Positions 49,498 through 59,786 of a stretch of 64,000 nucleotides of DNA are shown here, piece after piece. The DNA lies in contig JABRWF010000007.1 of assembly GCA_018343915.1 (NCBI GenBank), positions 1,116,001 to 1,180,000 of the forward strand. Reading direction: 5' to 3'. Within the stretch, counting starts at the first letter, position 1. Every line of letters starts with the position of its first letter. Position numbers and translations under genes: made by a program. Below the pieces are notes generated by a model. That model saw only the letters and a list, made by a program, of their open reading frames with translations, did no database searches and was not told the DNA's origin. This DNA comes from Agroathelia rolfsii. Lineage: Eukaryota; Basidiomycota; Agaricomycetes; Amylocorticiales; Amylocorticiaceae.

Positions 49498-49890
49498 CGC
49501 TCCCAAATAACGCGTGATGGCCCTAGCAGCCTCAGATCCCTGACACAGATAATCTAACATACTCCTACACTATGTTACTATAACTCAGATTACACTTCTC
49601 TGTTAGACTATCTATTGCTGATATTTGAATCCGAATATTTGAGACGCCTTGGAAAGCATCATCGATCCGTTTATGTCCGGGTTCCGCAATCCGTCCTCTT
49701 TTCTCTTTGTGAAAATTTTATAATCGCTTTAGTGTAAATACTTGTAGATTTTATTCATTGTACGCTATGTGTTTTTGCCCCTACTATGTGGCCGATCGAG
49801 CGATTTCAGTGAGAAAAAAAACCCTTACCACGTAGTCAATACAGCGTGTCATACGAATTAGGTTGCGTGCACGTCGAAATTTTAACATCT

Positions 49891-50126
49891 ATGGCTAAGA
49901 AAAAGTTCACAAACGACACAGCTGCTACCAATAATGAAGCTCAGTCTGAGAGTGCGTCACGCCGGCCCTGGACAGCCGAGGAGAAATTTGCCTTAATTAA
50001 AATTTTACTCGACGCAAACAGCAATGGCAAGGCTGCTGACAATTTATTTTAGCCAACTGCACGGGTGCCTACTCTGATCGGCTGGCTTGTGCCATGGGTG
50101 TTGCAGATGACTGTAAGAACGAGTAG
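49891..50126 (+). pseudogene. Small Myb/SANT-like gene, frame-broken
   Basis: ATG at 49891 encodes MAKKKFTNDTAATNNEAQSE, then RRPWTAEEKFALIKILLDAN, a Myb/SANT first-helix pattern with the conserved Trp. The frame ends at TAG soon after (50050-50052). In another frame the sequence continues ILANCTGAYSDRLACAMGV to a TAG at 50124-50126, which resembles the second half of such a domain. No intron with good ends joins the two, so a frameshift is the simpler reading. The gene lies at the centre of the inverted-repeat structure. Confidence 0.5.
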
Positions 50127-50280
50127 TTTTGGTGTTGATCATGACGGCGGGCCATTGCAGATGGTAGACTAAAAACATATATTTTTTGAATTGTTTACTA
50201 CATTCATGCCAATTCTACGGACGCAAACCAAAACCCCCTACAAGCCCCAGAGGCTTGAAAGTATGCTGCTCGACAACAAA

Positions 50281-50348
50281 ATAACGCAGAATACCGCTTT
50301 CGAGTCGCCGAGCGCACCCTTAATTTCCGGAATTTCCACCGCTTCACC
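50281..50348 (-). repeat. Inner inverted arm, right
   Basis: On the minus strand it carries ggtgaagcggtggaaattcc and gggtgcgctcggc, matching the left inner arm at 49208-49320 but without its middle section. Confidence 0.7.
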
Positions 50349-50371
50349 AGATGCTTTTTTATTTTATTTTT

Positions 50372-50452
50372 TACAGCTATGGTTTATTTTTTGTGGCACT
50401 ATTTTGTCCTACAAAGCATAAACCGAGGATATATTGAGAAAGTTTGTTCTCT
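50372..50452 (+). repeat. Internal repeat, right copy
   Basis: Second copy of the 49102-49178 repeat, direct orientation, diverged at several positions. Confidence 0.7.
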
Positions 50453-50474
50453 AGTACATGTGTGCTAAATGTAC

Positions 50475-50632
50475 GCATATAGCCGACAGTTACTAAGTAA
50501 TGGAAATCCCGCAAACCTGACTGTATAGGTTTCTAGAAGGCATATAAAAGGTACTATATGAATTCTTGTTTGAGGAGAAACAGCACGGAAGTGGATGAAA
50601 ACGACGTATTTATATGATTTTGTGCTGTCCCT
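50475..50632 (-). repeat. Outer inverted arm, right
   Basis: Reverse complement of the left outer arm (48941-49089). No clear target-site duplication is visible outside either arm, and similarity fades gradually at the outer ends. Confidence 0.85.
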
Positions 50633-53549
50633 AAACCTGATAGCTTTATCACCCACTACTACGTCGCGATTGTTGAAGCTTGTAGTTGATATTAAATGTA
50701 TTGAATTCATTTATTGTAGTTATGGGACATCACATGATCACTATTTGTAATTCTCAAAGTGGCTTTCAATGAGCTTATTCACCCATCGCGCAATTAATGC
50801 ATGTACTTGTATATCGTCGGTATTGACAGGAATCAAATTGTGCTTCAATTCAATCATAATTACATTTTCTCCTCTCAAAGGCATCCCAACTTGCGCGACC
50901 CAGACTCGGGTAATAATCAAGTTGGCTGTATGTAACTGTAACTTTTCGACCTTCGCGGGAAGCCTGTAAGGAGGTGCCTGTTTGGAGCTTCAAGTTAGTT
51001 ACTCCATGGATCCACTAGCATTAACATCACGGCTATATTAAATAAATGCAATTTCGATGTCAGCTTCAATGGCTCTTCAGGAATCAACATTTTATCCCAT
51101 AAAGGTTTGTATTTTGTATTTTATCTATCAATTTCTGGAGCTTGAACAGCCTGAGCAGCTTATGAAACACGCTTTCCATGAGCCTATCACTCCGCAGTCA
51201 GAGTTGAACAACTGAAGGTTTATCGTATCTTGATGTTGTTGATCATACCTGTGCGTTCTGCTCTGTCGTTGATACGGGTCTATTTGTATTGTACAACAGT
51301 TTTACCCGCTGCCTTTTTACCCACTGGGGGATTGCAGCGCATACATCCAAATAGCGGTGCAACATGCGTATTGCCTATCTTTACGCACCATCCACATGCT
51401 AACTTAAACTGTCAAGCAACAGGTTTCAAATCTAAAAACAGTTTTTTTTTTTTTTGGGAACACTGTGAGCGTCTACACGTCAAAAAGGATAACTTAGAGG
51501 GAACTCCCGCAAGGCCTATCGATGGGGACAAACCTGAGCATTCCACTGACAGGGCTGCGATAAGCGGCGAAAGCACGATAGCGGCCATAAGCACAAAGTA
51601 TGGTGCTACCCATGCCGCAGCTTTTCACACGTGTTATCGTGCCGACTATGCCTAGTTGAGGAAAAGTACGTCCTCCTCGGACTGATCCCATGTCAAGGAT
51701 AGCTCCGTGGTAAGTTTTTGTTGGGACCTGTGTAGCCGAACTGTGTAAAGTGGTGCTGATGGCCTGATAGTCTGATGCGTAAGCAGAACCGCAGATTATC
51801 GACTCCAAAGGAACACTACGTGAAAGAGAAACTTTGCTGGAGTGATGACTCATTTGCGCTAGACGTCCGTCTTTGTATAAACCACGGATCTTGTGCCACC
51901 TTATCGATTCTCGTAATACAGAAAGTCCCTGCTATCGTGCGAATAGTGAGTACTAGTGAATAAGAAGCTCTTCGATTCTGTGGCAGTAATGGTACTTATC
52001 GGTAGACAGCGTCTCACTAAATGCGCTGTCCATGCCAATGACAGTCTTTTCCCTGAGTCCTCCTAATCAGAGCAAATGGCAAACACCGGAATCCATGTAT
52101 AAAATTTCTCTATTTCCATTTAATGAAAGTTCATCAGACCAACAACAACACAGAGAAACAATCGGCAGAATCCGTCATTTGGGTATAGAGTGCAGGAACG
52201 CGCGGGATCAATAACACATGCACCGGTCCCGCCGTGAGCTTGGATGATATCAATTCAATCCGGCACGGGAAACCGGCGAGAGAATGACAGGAGACGACTG
52301 CTATGCCAGTTTGACTGATCGCAGGTTCTTCTGATGTTCGGGTGTTGTCGTTGGGCGCAATGTTGAGCTTGCAACTTGGATTATACTTGCGGTTTGTCTG
52401 CCCATGCCATGCAATTGGACGGGATAGCTATAGCATTGCTGTATAGCGCTCCCAAAACCAGCATGGAAGGATCAAGCTTGCAGTCATCGACCACGGCACC
52501 GACTCAGAAAACCCCTACAGAGGAAGCCTGATTCAATAGGGCCGCAAAGTTGCATTCATTGATTGGCAAGTCCGGAACCCTGTGTTTGTAATGACATGAG
52601 CGGAAAACGGAATGGTCAGCGGTGAGAAACATAGGACATTTCTTTGCACATGACCACTGGCGTCGGCAGTCTCTGATATAGTTTCATAGCTTGAGAAGAA
52701 AAGATGGTGGCAATTAATACAGGGACAGGCAGCGCGGTGAGAATCCGAAGGATGATCTTAACTTGACAGCCATATTGCGCTGACACCGGCATGCCCGCGA
52801 GCAAGCCAATAATATTCATAGTCAGCTTTTGGATTAGGGTATGATTCTCCAGTAGATAGGAACGACCATGTTTTTTTCGTGTTAAATACATTATTATCAT
52901 GAAGTCGTAAACCAAGACCCGATCGAGGTCTATCTTAATGGAAGTGCATTGGCATGAAATAGTAAAGCGTTCATAGGGGGGGATATGAAAGCAGAAGATT
53001 TCGGCGTACTCATGCCCATCCAAAAGTTACTTCTTGTTTGTGAACCGGTGGCGTGATAAATGTTCCTGATAATTTTCCTTGATTCGGATCTAACCACGCA
53101 ATGCAGTGCGTCCTGGAAGTGCCGTAAGTGCCTGCAAGGGAGGCCTAGGTCGTAGAAAGAATGGCCGACACAGTTGGATATATGCATTGTTGAATTTTAG
53201 AGGTTTGGATCTGGATGTGCTGAAGAATGGTCATGAGTCGGCCATGCTATGCCTGGAGTTATCCATTATTTCCTGTGTGTCTTCAATATTTGATCCATTG
53301 GCGATGAGAGGCCAGAGGATTCTTGAAGAGAAATTTCCTCCCAAGCTTAATGGAGTTGTAACTCGTCACGGCCTCAGAAGGTCACATCATGTGATCCGAC
53401 GACGATGCCGCCTCCGTTCGCGCTCGCCGCCGCGGCGTCGATGCACAACTGCTTGCTGTTGCTGACCGCCATCTATAACCACTTGCTTGTGTATCTCTAA
53501 ACCCTTTTCTCTTCTTTGACGAACACAAGAAGGACTAGAACTCATCATC
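50633..53549. other. Long intergenic stretch, repeat element to LUC7
   Basis: About 2.9 kb with no recognised gene. Minus-strand frames at 52616-53187 contain hydrophobic segments (for example IIGLLAGMPVSA and ILTALPVPVLIATIF) and could be remnants of a membrane-protein gene, but no family could be named. The last 150 bp, GC-rich, is the LUC7 promoter and leader. Confidence 0.4.
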
Positions 53550-54894
53550 ATGGGTCGCTTGGCTGAAATGCAAAGAAAGCTCTTGGAGGTATTAAAAAAA
53601 AAAAACCCCACTAACATCTCTCTTTTCCCATTTTTCTGAATATATGTCCTCTAGCAAATGATGGGCCCCGAAGCCATGGGCGTCGCCAACGCCAACTTGG
53701 TCTGGTCGGACGACAAAGTGTGCCGCAACTTCCTATGCGGAATCTGCCCTCACGCGCTGTTCACGAACACGAAAATGGACCTCGGCGCGTGCCCCAAATC
53801 GCACACGGAGCGGCTCAAGACGGAGTTCAATGCCGCGCGCGAGGCGGACCCGAATAACCCCATTTTTGCGCGCTTCCAGATGGAATATGAGAGCAATATC
53901 TTTGCATTTGTGGATGAGTGTGATCGTCGTATTCGTGCGGCGCATAGGCGGTTGGAGAAGACGCCGGAGGAGAATGCAAAGACGACGAATTTGGTACAGT
54001 TCTTTGGGCTTTGTTATACTCATGGTCGCTAACTGTGTTTTCTATGCGTGTTTATGTGGAAATGGGTAGATGAGGGAAATTGCAGAAATCGAGTTGGCTA
54101 TTCAAGGTGGTACAGAAAAGATCGAGCAGCTAGGCAAGTCCTCTAAACGGGCCAAAGATGGACGAAACTGATAGACTTTTCCATGGGGATATAACAGGTG
54201 AACAAGGCGAAGTGGATGAGTCTATGCGAGAAATGGCAGCGATCGAGGCATTGAAGAGCGAAAAGGCGGACAAGGAGGTAATTAAACTTGTCTTTCTTCC
54301 TTTTAGTATACAAAGCTTAACTCTTTTATTTGTACAGCGAGAGTTGCAACAGCTAACAGACACCTCTGGTGCATCAGGCCACCAAAAGCTACGTGTGTGC
54401 GATGTGTGTGGTGCATACTTGTCTGTGCTAGACTCGGATCGACGACTGGCGGACCATTTTGGTGGTAAAGTGCGTCTTGTATTCTTTGCTTCATTCAATC
54501 AAAGATCCTCAACCCTTTTTGTAGATGCATCTGGGCTACCACGAACTTCGCAACCTGCTCACAAAGTTCCGTGAGGATCGGGAGAAGCGCAAGAACGGTG
54601 CGGGCAGCAACGGTACTGCGCCTTCGGGGGCGCCACCCTCAGGCAGTGCGCCGCCTGCTCCTGGTGCACCGGGTACGCCTTCGCGGGATCCACGGGCACC
54701 TCGGGAGGAGTATCGAGACCGTGAGAGGCGGGACAATGGCTACGAGCGTCACTCGTCGTCGCGATATGAGTGCGTGTTTTTTTTTTTTTTTGAATCTCTA
54801 ACGAGTATTGATCAAATTCATTTTTCATTTCTCCTTTTACAGTGATAGAAGACGGGAAAGAGATCGCTCGAGGTCGCCTCGTAGACGGTACTAA
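53550..54894 (+). CDS. LUC7-family U1 snRNP protein
   Basis: LUC7 proteins belong to the U1 snRNP and help it choose 5' splice sites. The start MGRLAEMQRKLLE is spliced to QMMGPEAMGVANANLVWSDD. The first zinc finger (CCCH) is CRNFLCGICPHALF with GACPKSH. A coiled-coil region follows (RRIRAAHRRLEKTPEENAKT, then MREIAEIELAIQGGTEKI). The second zinc finger (C2H2 type) is RVCDVCGAYLSVLDSDRRLA then DHFGGK and MHLGYHELR. The C-terminal tail is Pro/Ala/Gly- then Arg/Glu/Ser-rich and ends DDRRRERDRSRSPRRRY with TAA at 54892-54894. About 320 residues in six or more exons. Intact. Confidence 0.93.
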
Positions 54895-54964
54895 GCTTCT
54901 ATTAATCATGTGGACGCTCTTTTGCTTGCTTGTTTTTTGTGTTCGAATAGTCTCATGCTCGTAC

Positions 54965-55280
54965 GAAGCAGGATTGTATGTGCTAATAATACGCTCTTTC
55001 TCTGTTTATCTCTTTTTGACTCACTCGTGCGTTTTTCCTTACGTTCTCCCGTCAATTCCTATTTTGTATCCGCTTATCAAGTTGTTCACATGTGAATAAG
55101 CGTAAAGCCCCCTCCCCCTTGCCCCCTGTGCACAAGATGAATGATATTATTTATCAAGTTGGTGGGCCCATCATGTGCCATAAGATTATAGAATGAGAGC
55201 TTATGCGAGTGTGCTCGGTGCTCCATTCAAGCATTGTATATCTCCAAACAACACAACCATTCCGGAGCATGATAATGAAC
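54965..55280 (+). repeat. Diverged duplication, copy 1
   Basis: Starts gaagcaggattgtatgtgct and includes gccataagattatagaatga and cggagcatgataatgaa. The same order of landmarks recurs at 56028-56360. It lies directly in the LUC7 3' flank. Confidence 0.65.
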
Positions 55281-56027
55281 CTGCTGCTGCCTGTTTGATG
55301 ACATGATTAGACCGCGCTATGATACAGCACAACAACATCCCTGACCGGCGAGTTTGCTGGCGTTGCGTGTATTGTTCATTATCATTAATGTTGTTAGGAA
55401 ACGTGCTATCCAGGGGGGTGACAGTCAATAACTGCCTTCTTGGAAGAGCATCTGTTTACCTACAAACAACCATAGCAAGAATTTTTTCTTCTTCTCATAG
55501 TCCTTGTCAATAATGGTCGACATAGCTGTAGTCTTTTTTTTTTATAGCTCTGGTCTCTGTAAAGATAAAATTTGGACATGTAGGAATATAATAAACCACA
55601 CCGTTCTATCCAACACCATACGGTATGTGGCAGGATCTTAGCGGGTACATTGAACCAATAGCAACTTTTTAGGCCGTTTAGGTTGCGATCAACCGCAATC
55701 AAACATGGCCTTAATTGGGCTTTTTCTCTTCACAGCGTGGCACGCAGGTTATTTAATTTAGCTAGGCATGGCCCATTAGGTAGGGCAGCGCCTATTTGGC
55801 ATTTGACATTGACAACGGCATAAGTGTGTTTTGCCTGATTCAGCATTGCCTTGAATGAATACAATTTAGCCTGCGTATGTGTGGTGATGTAGCATCGTTC
55901 GTGGGGCGCTTTCGCTTCGCGGTAGGAGATCATGGTGCTAAGCCCAATAGGAACTTGTTTGGTCATGTGGAAGCCGCTGCGGCCTTGCTTCTGATATTGT
56001 GTTTCGCGTATTCTCTCAGTCAATTAT

Positions 56028-56360
56028 GAAGCAGGATTGTATTTGCTACCACGTCTCCCTCCGTCTTGGATACATTCGTGCATTTTTTCTTACGTTTCTT
56101 TCTTTCTTCTTGCACGGCGGCTGCGCTTGTCAACTCTAAAGTTCCGTCGACGGCTGCGAGCAAGAGTAAAGCGGCGGTGTGTGTGTGCGTGCGTGCGTGC
56201 TTCCCTTTTTTTTGCCAAGCTGGATGCGGGACTATGATATGCCGTAAGTTTGTAAGGAGAGCTTGTACACCCGTTGCTCCACTTGGTGCATTGTGTGATA
56301 TTTGGCTTCAGGCAGCATCATTGAATGAATGAACACAGCCTTTCGGAGCATCGCATGCGC
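56028..56360 (+). repeat. Diverged duplication, copy 2
   Basis: Starts gaagcaggattgtatttgct and carries gccgtaagtttgtaaggaga and cggagcatcgcatg in the same order as copy 1. About 750 bp of other sequence separates the copies. This copy has a GT/GC dinucleotide run near 56176. Confidence 0.65.
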
Positions 56361-56608
56361 GTGAATGCTTTAGAGCTGTATGAATGATGAATGGAAACCC
56401 GGATAGAGTAAGTAATTAGTTGAGCACCATCGTTATCATCCACCATCTTCATCATCATTATCATCAATAACATCAGCAGCAGAAAGAAGGAAAACCCAGG
56501 CTGGCAGGATCAGCGAACAAACCGGTCTCCAGGGGCACACTAGTAACCGCAGCCGGACTCGGGTGTGGTTTGGCCATACAAACCATCCGGCCTTTGCGCC
56601 GCCACAGA

Positions 56609-56642
56609 TTTTTATTTTATTTTATTTTATTTTATTTTATTT
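56609..56642. repeat. (TTTTA)n microsatellite
   Basis: About seven tandem copies of a TTTTA unit in intergenic DNA. Confidence 0.9.
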
Positions 56643-56856
56643 CTAGGAGTCGGCGATGCGGACCGGACATTGCTATCGCCCGCCCTCGTTTGGAGTTCTT
56701 CTTCGTCTTCTTCAGGGCGAAAAAAGGAGAGAAGAGAGAAAGAGGATGATAGAGCGGGAGATACATATTATAAGACTCCTGTGCGTCGGCTCGGGCTCGC
56801 CAGATGGGGTTCATGAGGAGGCATAACCGACTGAAATGTGGGCATAGTTTGTACAG

Positions 56857-56875
56857 TATTATTATTATTATTATT
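56857..56875. repeat. (ATT)n microsatellite
   Basis: Short trinucleotide run of about six units. Confidence 0.85.
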
Positions 56876-57673
56876 GAGATGACTGGGCTAATATAGTATA
56901 TGGCTAGTATAGTATGGCTAGTATAGATGATGAAATTGCTAGTGTAGTGCTGCGACAAAGGGAGGCAGTGGACAGATGAGGCATATTCTCACTGGTTCGG
57001 TTCCCCCTCGGCGACTGTGCCTCTTGCGTCGTCAGTGTTCCTGTTTGTCTGTTCAAGATCCCATCCAGCAATCGCAGTAGTGTATTTCTGTATTTTTGTA
57101 GTAACATTATGTGTATGTGGTATGAAAATGATGAGAAGAAGCAGAGTCAGCCCGTGTGAGAAGAAGAGACTTGCTGCTGCCCTCCTTGTCTCTCTTCGCT
57201 GCAGTCGACGACGACGACGATATACACGCACTCTCGTCCTCACGCTGATCTCTTCTGATCCATCGCCAGCAGCAGCGACAAAAATATTAAAATATTATCA
57301 TTAGGACTCTAAGCCTTACCCGGACCCTACATCTCATTTCCTCTTCATCTAACCATTTTTTTCTGTGTCTTGTTTATTTCCCCATCCCTCTTCTTCTCTT
57401 TCTCTTTCTCTCTTTCTCTTTCTTCTCCTCATCCCCGCCTTCGTTTCTCGTTGTCCTCACTTCCGGTAAACACATCCTGCATCGTACCTAGCCACACCCT
57501 TCCCGCGTGTGTGTGCGTGTGAGTGTGCGTGTGTGCAGCTCATCCCTCTGTTCGTCGTTGCAATCTCCCTGGCCTCGTCCTCGACAATCTCTCTCCCTCC
57601 GGTCCTTTGCTCCCTCCTTCGTGTGCCTGCATTCGAATCCCAGCAATAGCAGCCCACACGCCCGCCTTCTTTC

Positions 57674-59755
57674 ATGACCGATATGGACACGCGATTGGCC
57701 GATTTCCAGGCCGGCATATTGCCAGAACAGCCTCGTGGCGATCATCCTTCCGCTACGACGACGACTGCTGCTACTCGTCCTGCTGCTGACCTGGGTCATT
57801 CTTACCCTTCCCCCGTCCACGCCGATCCTGTCTTTGCTCCTACTCTCGACCCCTCTGCCTCCTTATCTTTTTCTCCCCTCAATCAGTCTCCAGATCACCA
57901 CTCCTCGTCCCCCCAGCCTATCCCTCTCTCCGGCGACGCGACGCCTGTCGACATGCTTGCCGTCGTCAACACCCCTCCCCTCACCACCTCCATCCCGTCC
58001 ATGCAGGGGATGGTGTCTTCTGCAGCAGCAGCGAGAGCCGCAACAGGCCCAACATCCATTTCACCGCGCTATCTGTCCGATTTCTCACCACAAGCACTTT
58101 CGTCATCTTCTTCTGCCATAACTCCAGAAACTGCCGCCAACGGTCCACCCACCTCCTCATCCACATTTAGCATGAACATAGATGTCGATCATCATTCCCC
58201 CGCAGCAACTCTCCCGCCCTCGTCCATCATCGCCTCGCCCGACCTTTTGCAGAATCTATCTTCCTCCTCCCACCAATCACAGCAACAACAACAACAACAT
58301 CAGCAAACTCCGTTCAGCGCGGGCCTATCTCCCTTTGCCGCCGCCGTACCACACATCGTTGGCAGCGGACCCGGCCCTGCCACGACGCTCTCCGAATCGT
58401 CATCCATCGGTGGCCCTGGTGGGTTCAATTTTCCCCCAACAGACTTGCCCCCTCCAACAGCGACAACGGTCGCGTCCACGCCAGGATCGTCTTCGGATAA
58501 TGCAGAGGATGGACATATGCTTGCGCTAGATAATATGCTCGATGAGTAAGTTGAAATCTCTTTTGTTTCCAAAAATCATTTTGTAGATTTTTTTTTTTCT
58601 GATTTTATTATTATTATATCTTTGATGCTGTGTATTCCTTGCTCCACCCTGACTTTCTTATTCCTCTTGATCATCACTCGTTCCTTATTCTGATTTGTTG
58701 AATTTTCATCAGAGTGATTTCTGCTGCAACAGCGGCTCGAAGAGCATGCAACCAAGGAGACACCACCTTTGCCTTTGCGCAATCCAAAGTACATGATATT
58801 GCACGCACTGCGAGCCTGATCTCGCAGCTCATGACCGCTCTCGCGCTCGAATCGTCCCCATCACCGCCCGCATCGGGATCGTCAGCAATGGGAGGCGGAG
58901 GTGGGGGGAGAAATCGAAGCAGCGCTTCGCCTCCGTTGGCTACAGCTCAACCACAACGCAGGGAGATGAGGCATAGACCATCTCTGCTTCCCTTGCCGCC
59001 TTTCCCTGCGGCTGCTATGCCTCCTGCGGCCATGATGGATTCCGGTCTTGTTGCTAGCACCAGTAGCGGCGCTGGCGTTCTTCCCAATGGTGTCGGCAGC
59101 AGTAACAGTAGTACCAGCGGCCACAGCGACACGATGCTCGGCAGCGGCGATCACCGCAAGCGCTGCGCTTCCATCCAAGCAGACGACGGTGGCCGGGCCA
59201 TCAAAGCGCCAAAATTAGAGGATTTGGGCGGCAGCGGCGTCTTGCACGGCTTCCCGGACCTGACATCGTCCTCTTCCTCCAACCCCGGCACAACTGTCAT
59301 TGACCCGTCTGCGATGATGGACATCATTGGCATCGCTCCCCCTCCCAGCCTACCTCCCTCGCTGAATTCCGGAGGCTTCGATCCGACAAATCCCGCATCC
59401 GGCATGGTCGGTGTGCAGTCGTCACTGATGGCTGCGCCACCGCCACAGGCGTCGGATCCAATGTCCGTCGCTGCCGCCGCCGCCGCCATCTTCGATACCA
59501 AACCTCCGATGACATCGATGGCATCCATGCCGACCCTCCCAACGATGCAGTACTCACACCCGGCATCCATGGCTGCCGCAGCTGCCTCCGCGCCTCTCCC
59601 GTCCTCGTCTGCACCGCCGCCACCCACGTCGTCGTTTGAGCCGAAGCTGGGCGAAGTTTCATTGCCCGCTTACCCCAGCCCGCCCTCGGCAGTAACGCTC
59701 GCGCCGCGCCCGTCGTGGCCCGACGCTGCTACTGCGCTCTCGCAACAGTCACATC

Positions 59756-59786
<31 letters not shown>

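Larger units (their letters stand above)
54895..57673. other. Long intergenic stretch with duplicated LUC7 3' flank
   Basis: About 2.8 kb. It holds two diverged copies of one segment (54965-55280 and 56028-56360), several microsatellites, and the pyrimidine-rich leader of the gene at 57674. No gene recognised. Confidence 0.5.

Noticed and set aside
51230..51655. A 141-codon + strand frame downstream of the inverted-repeat element
   Set aside because: No family signature, no convincing spliced extension, and composition like translated noncoding DNA.
52616..53187. Minus-strand frames with hydrophobic segments, considered as a membrane receptor
   Set aside because: The segments do not line up with any receptor family I know and the frames do not join through good splice sites. 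Kept only as a note in the intergenic entry.
56170..56200. GT/GC dinucleotide runs considered as telomere-like or Z-DNA features
   Set aside because: Short simple repeats only; no telomeric unit and no wider structure.
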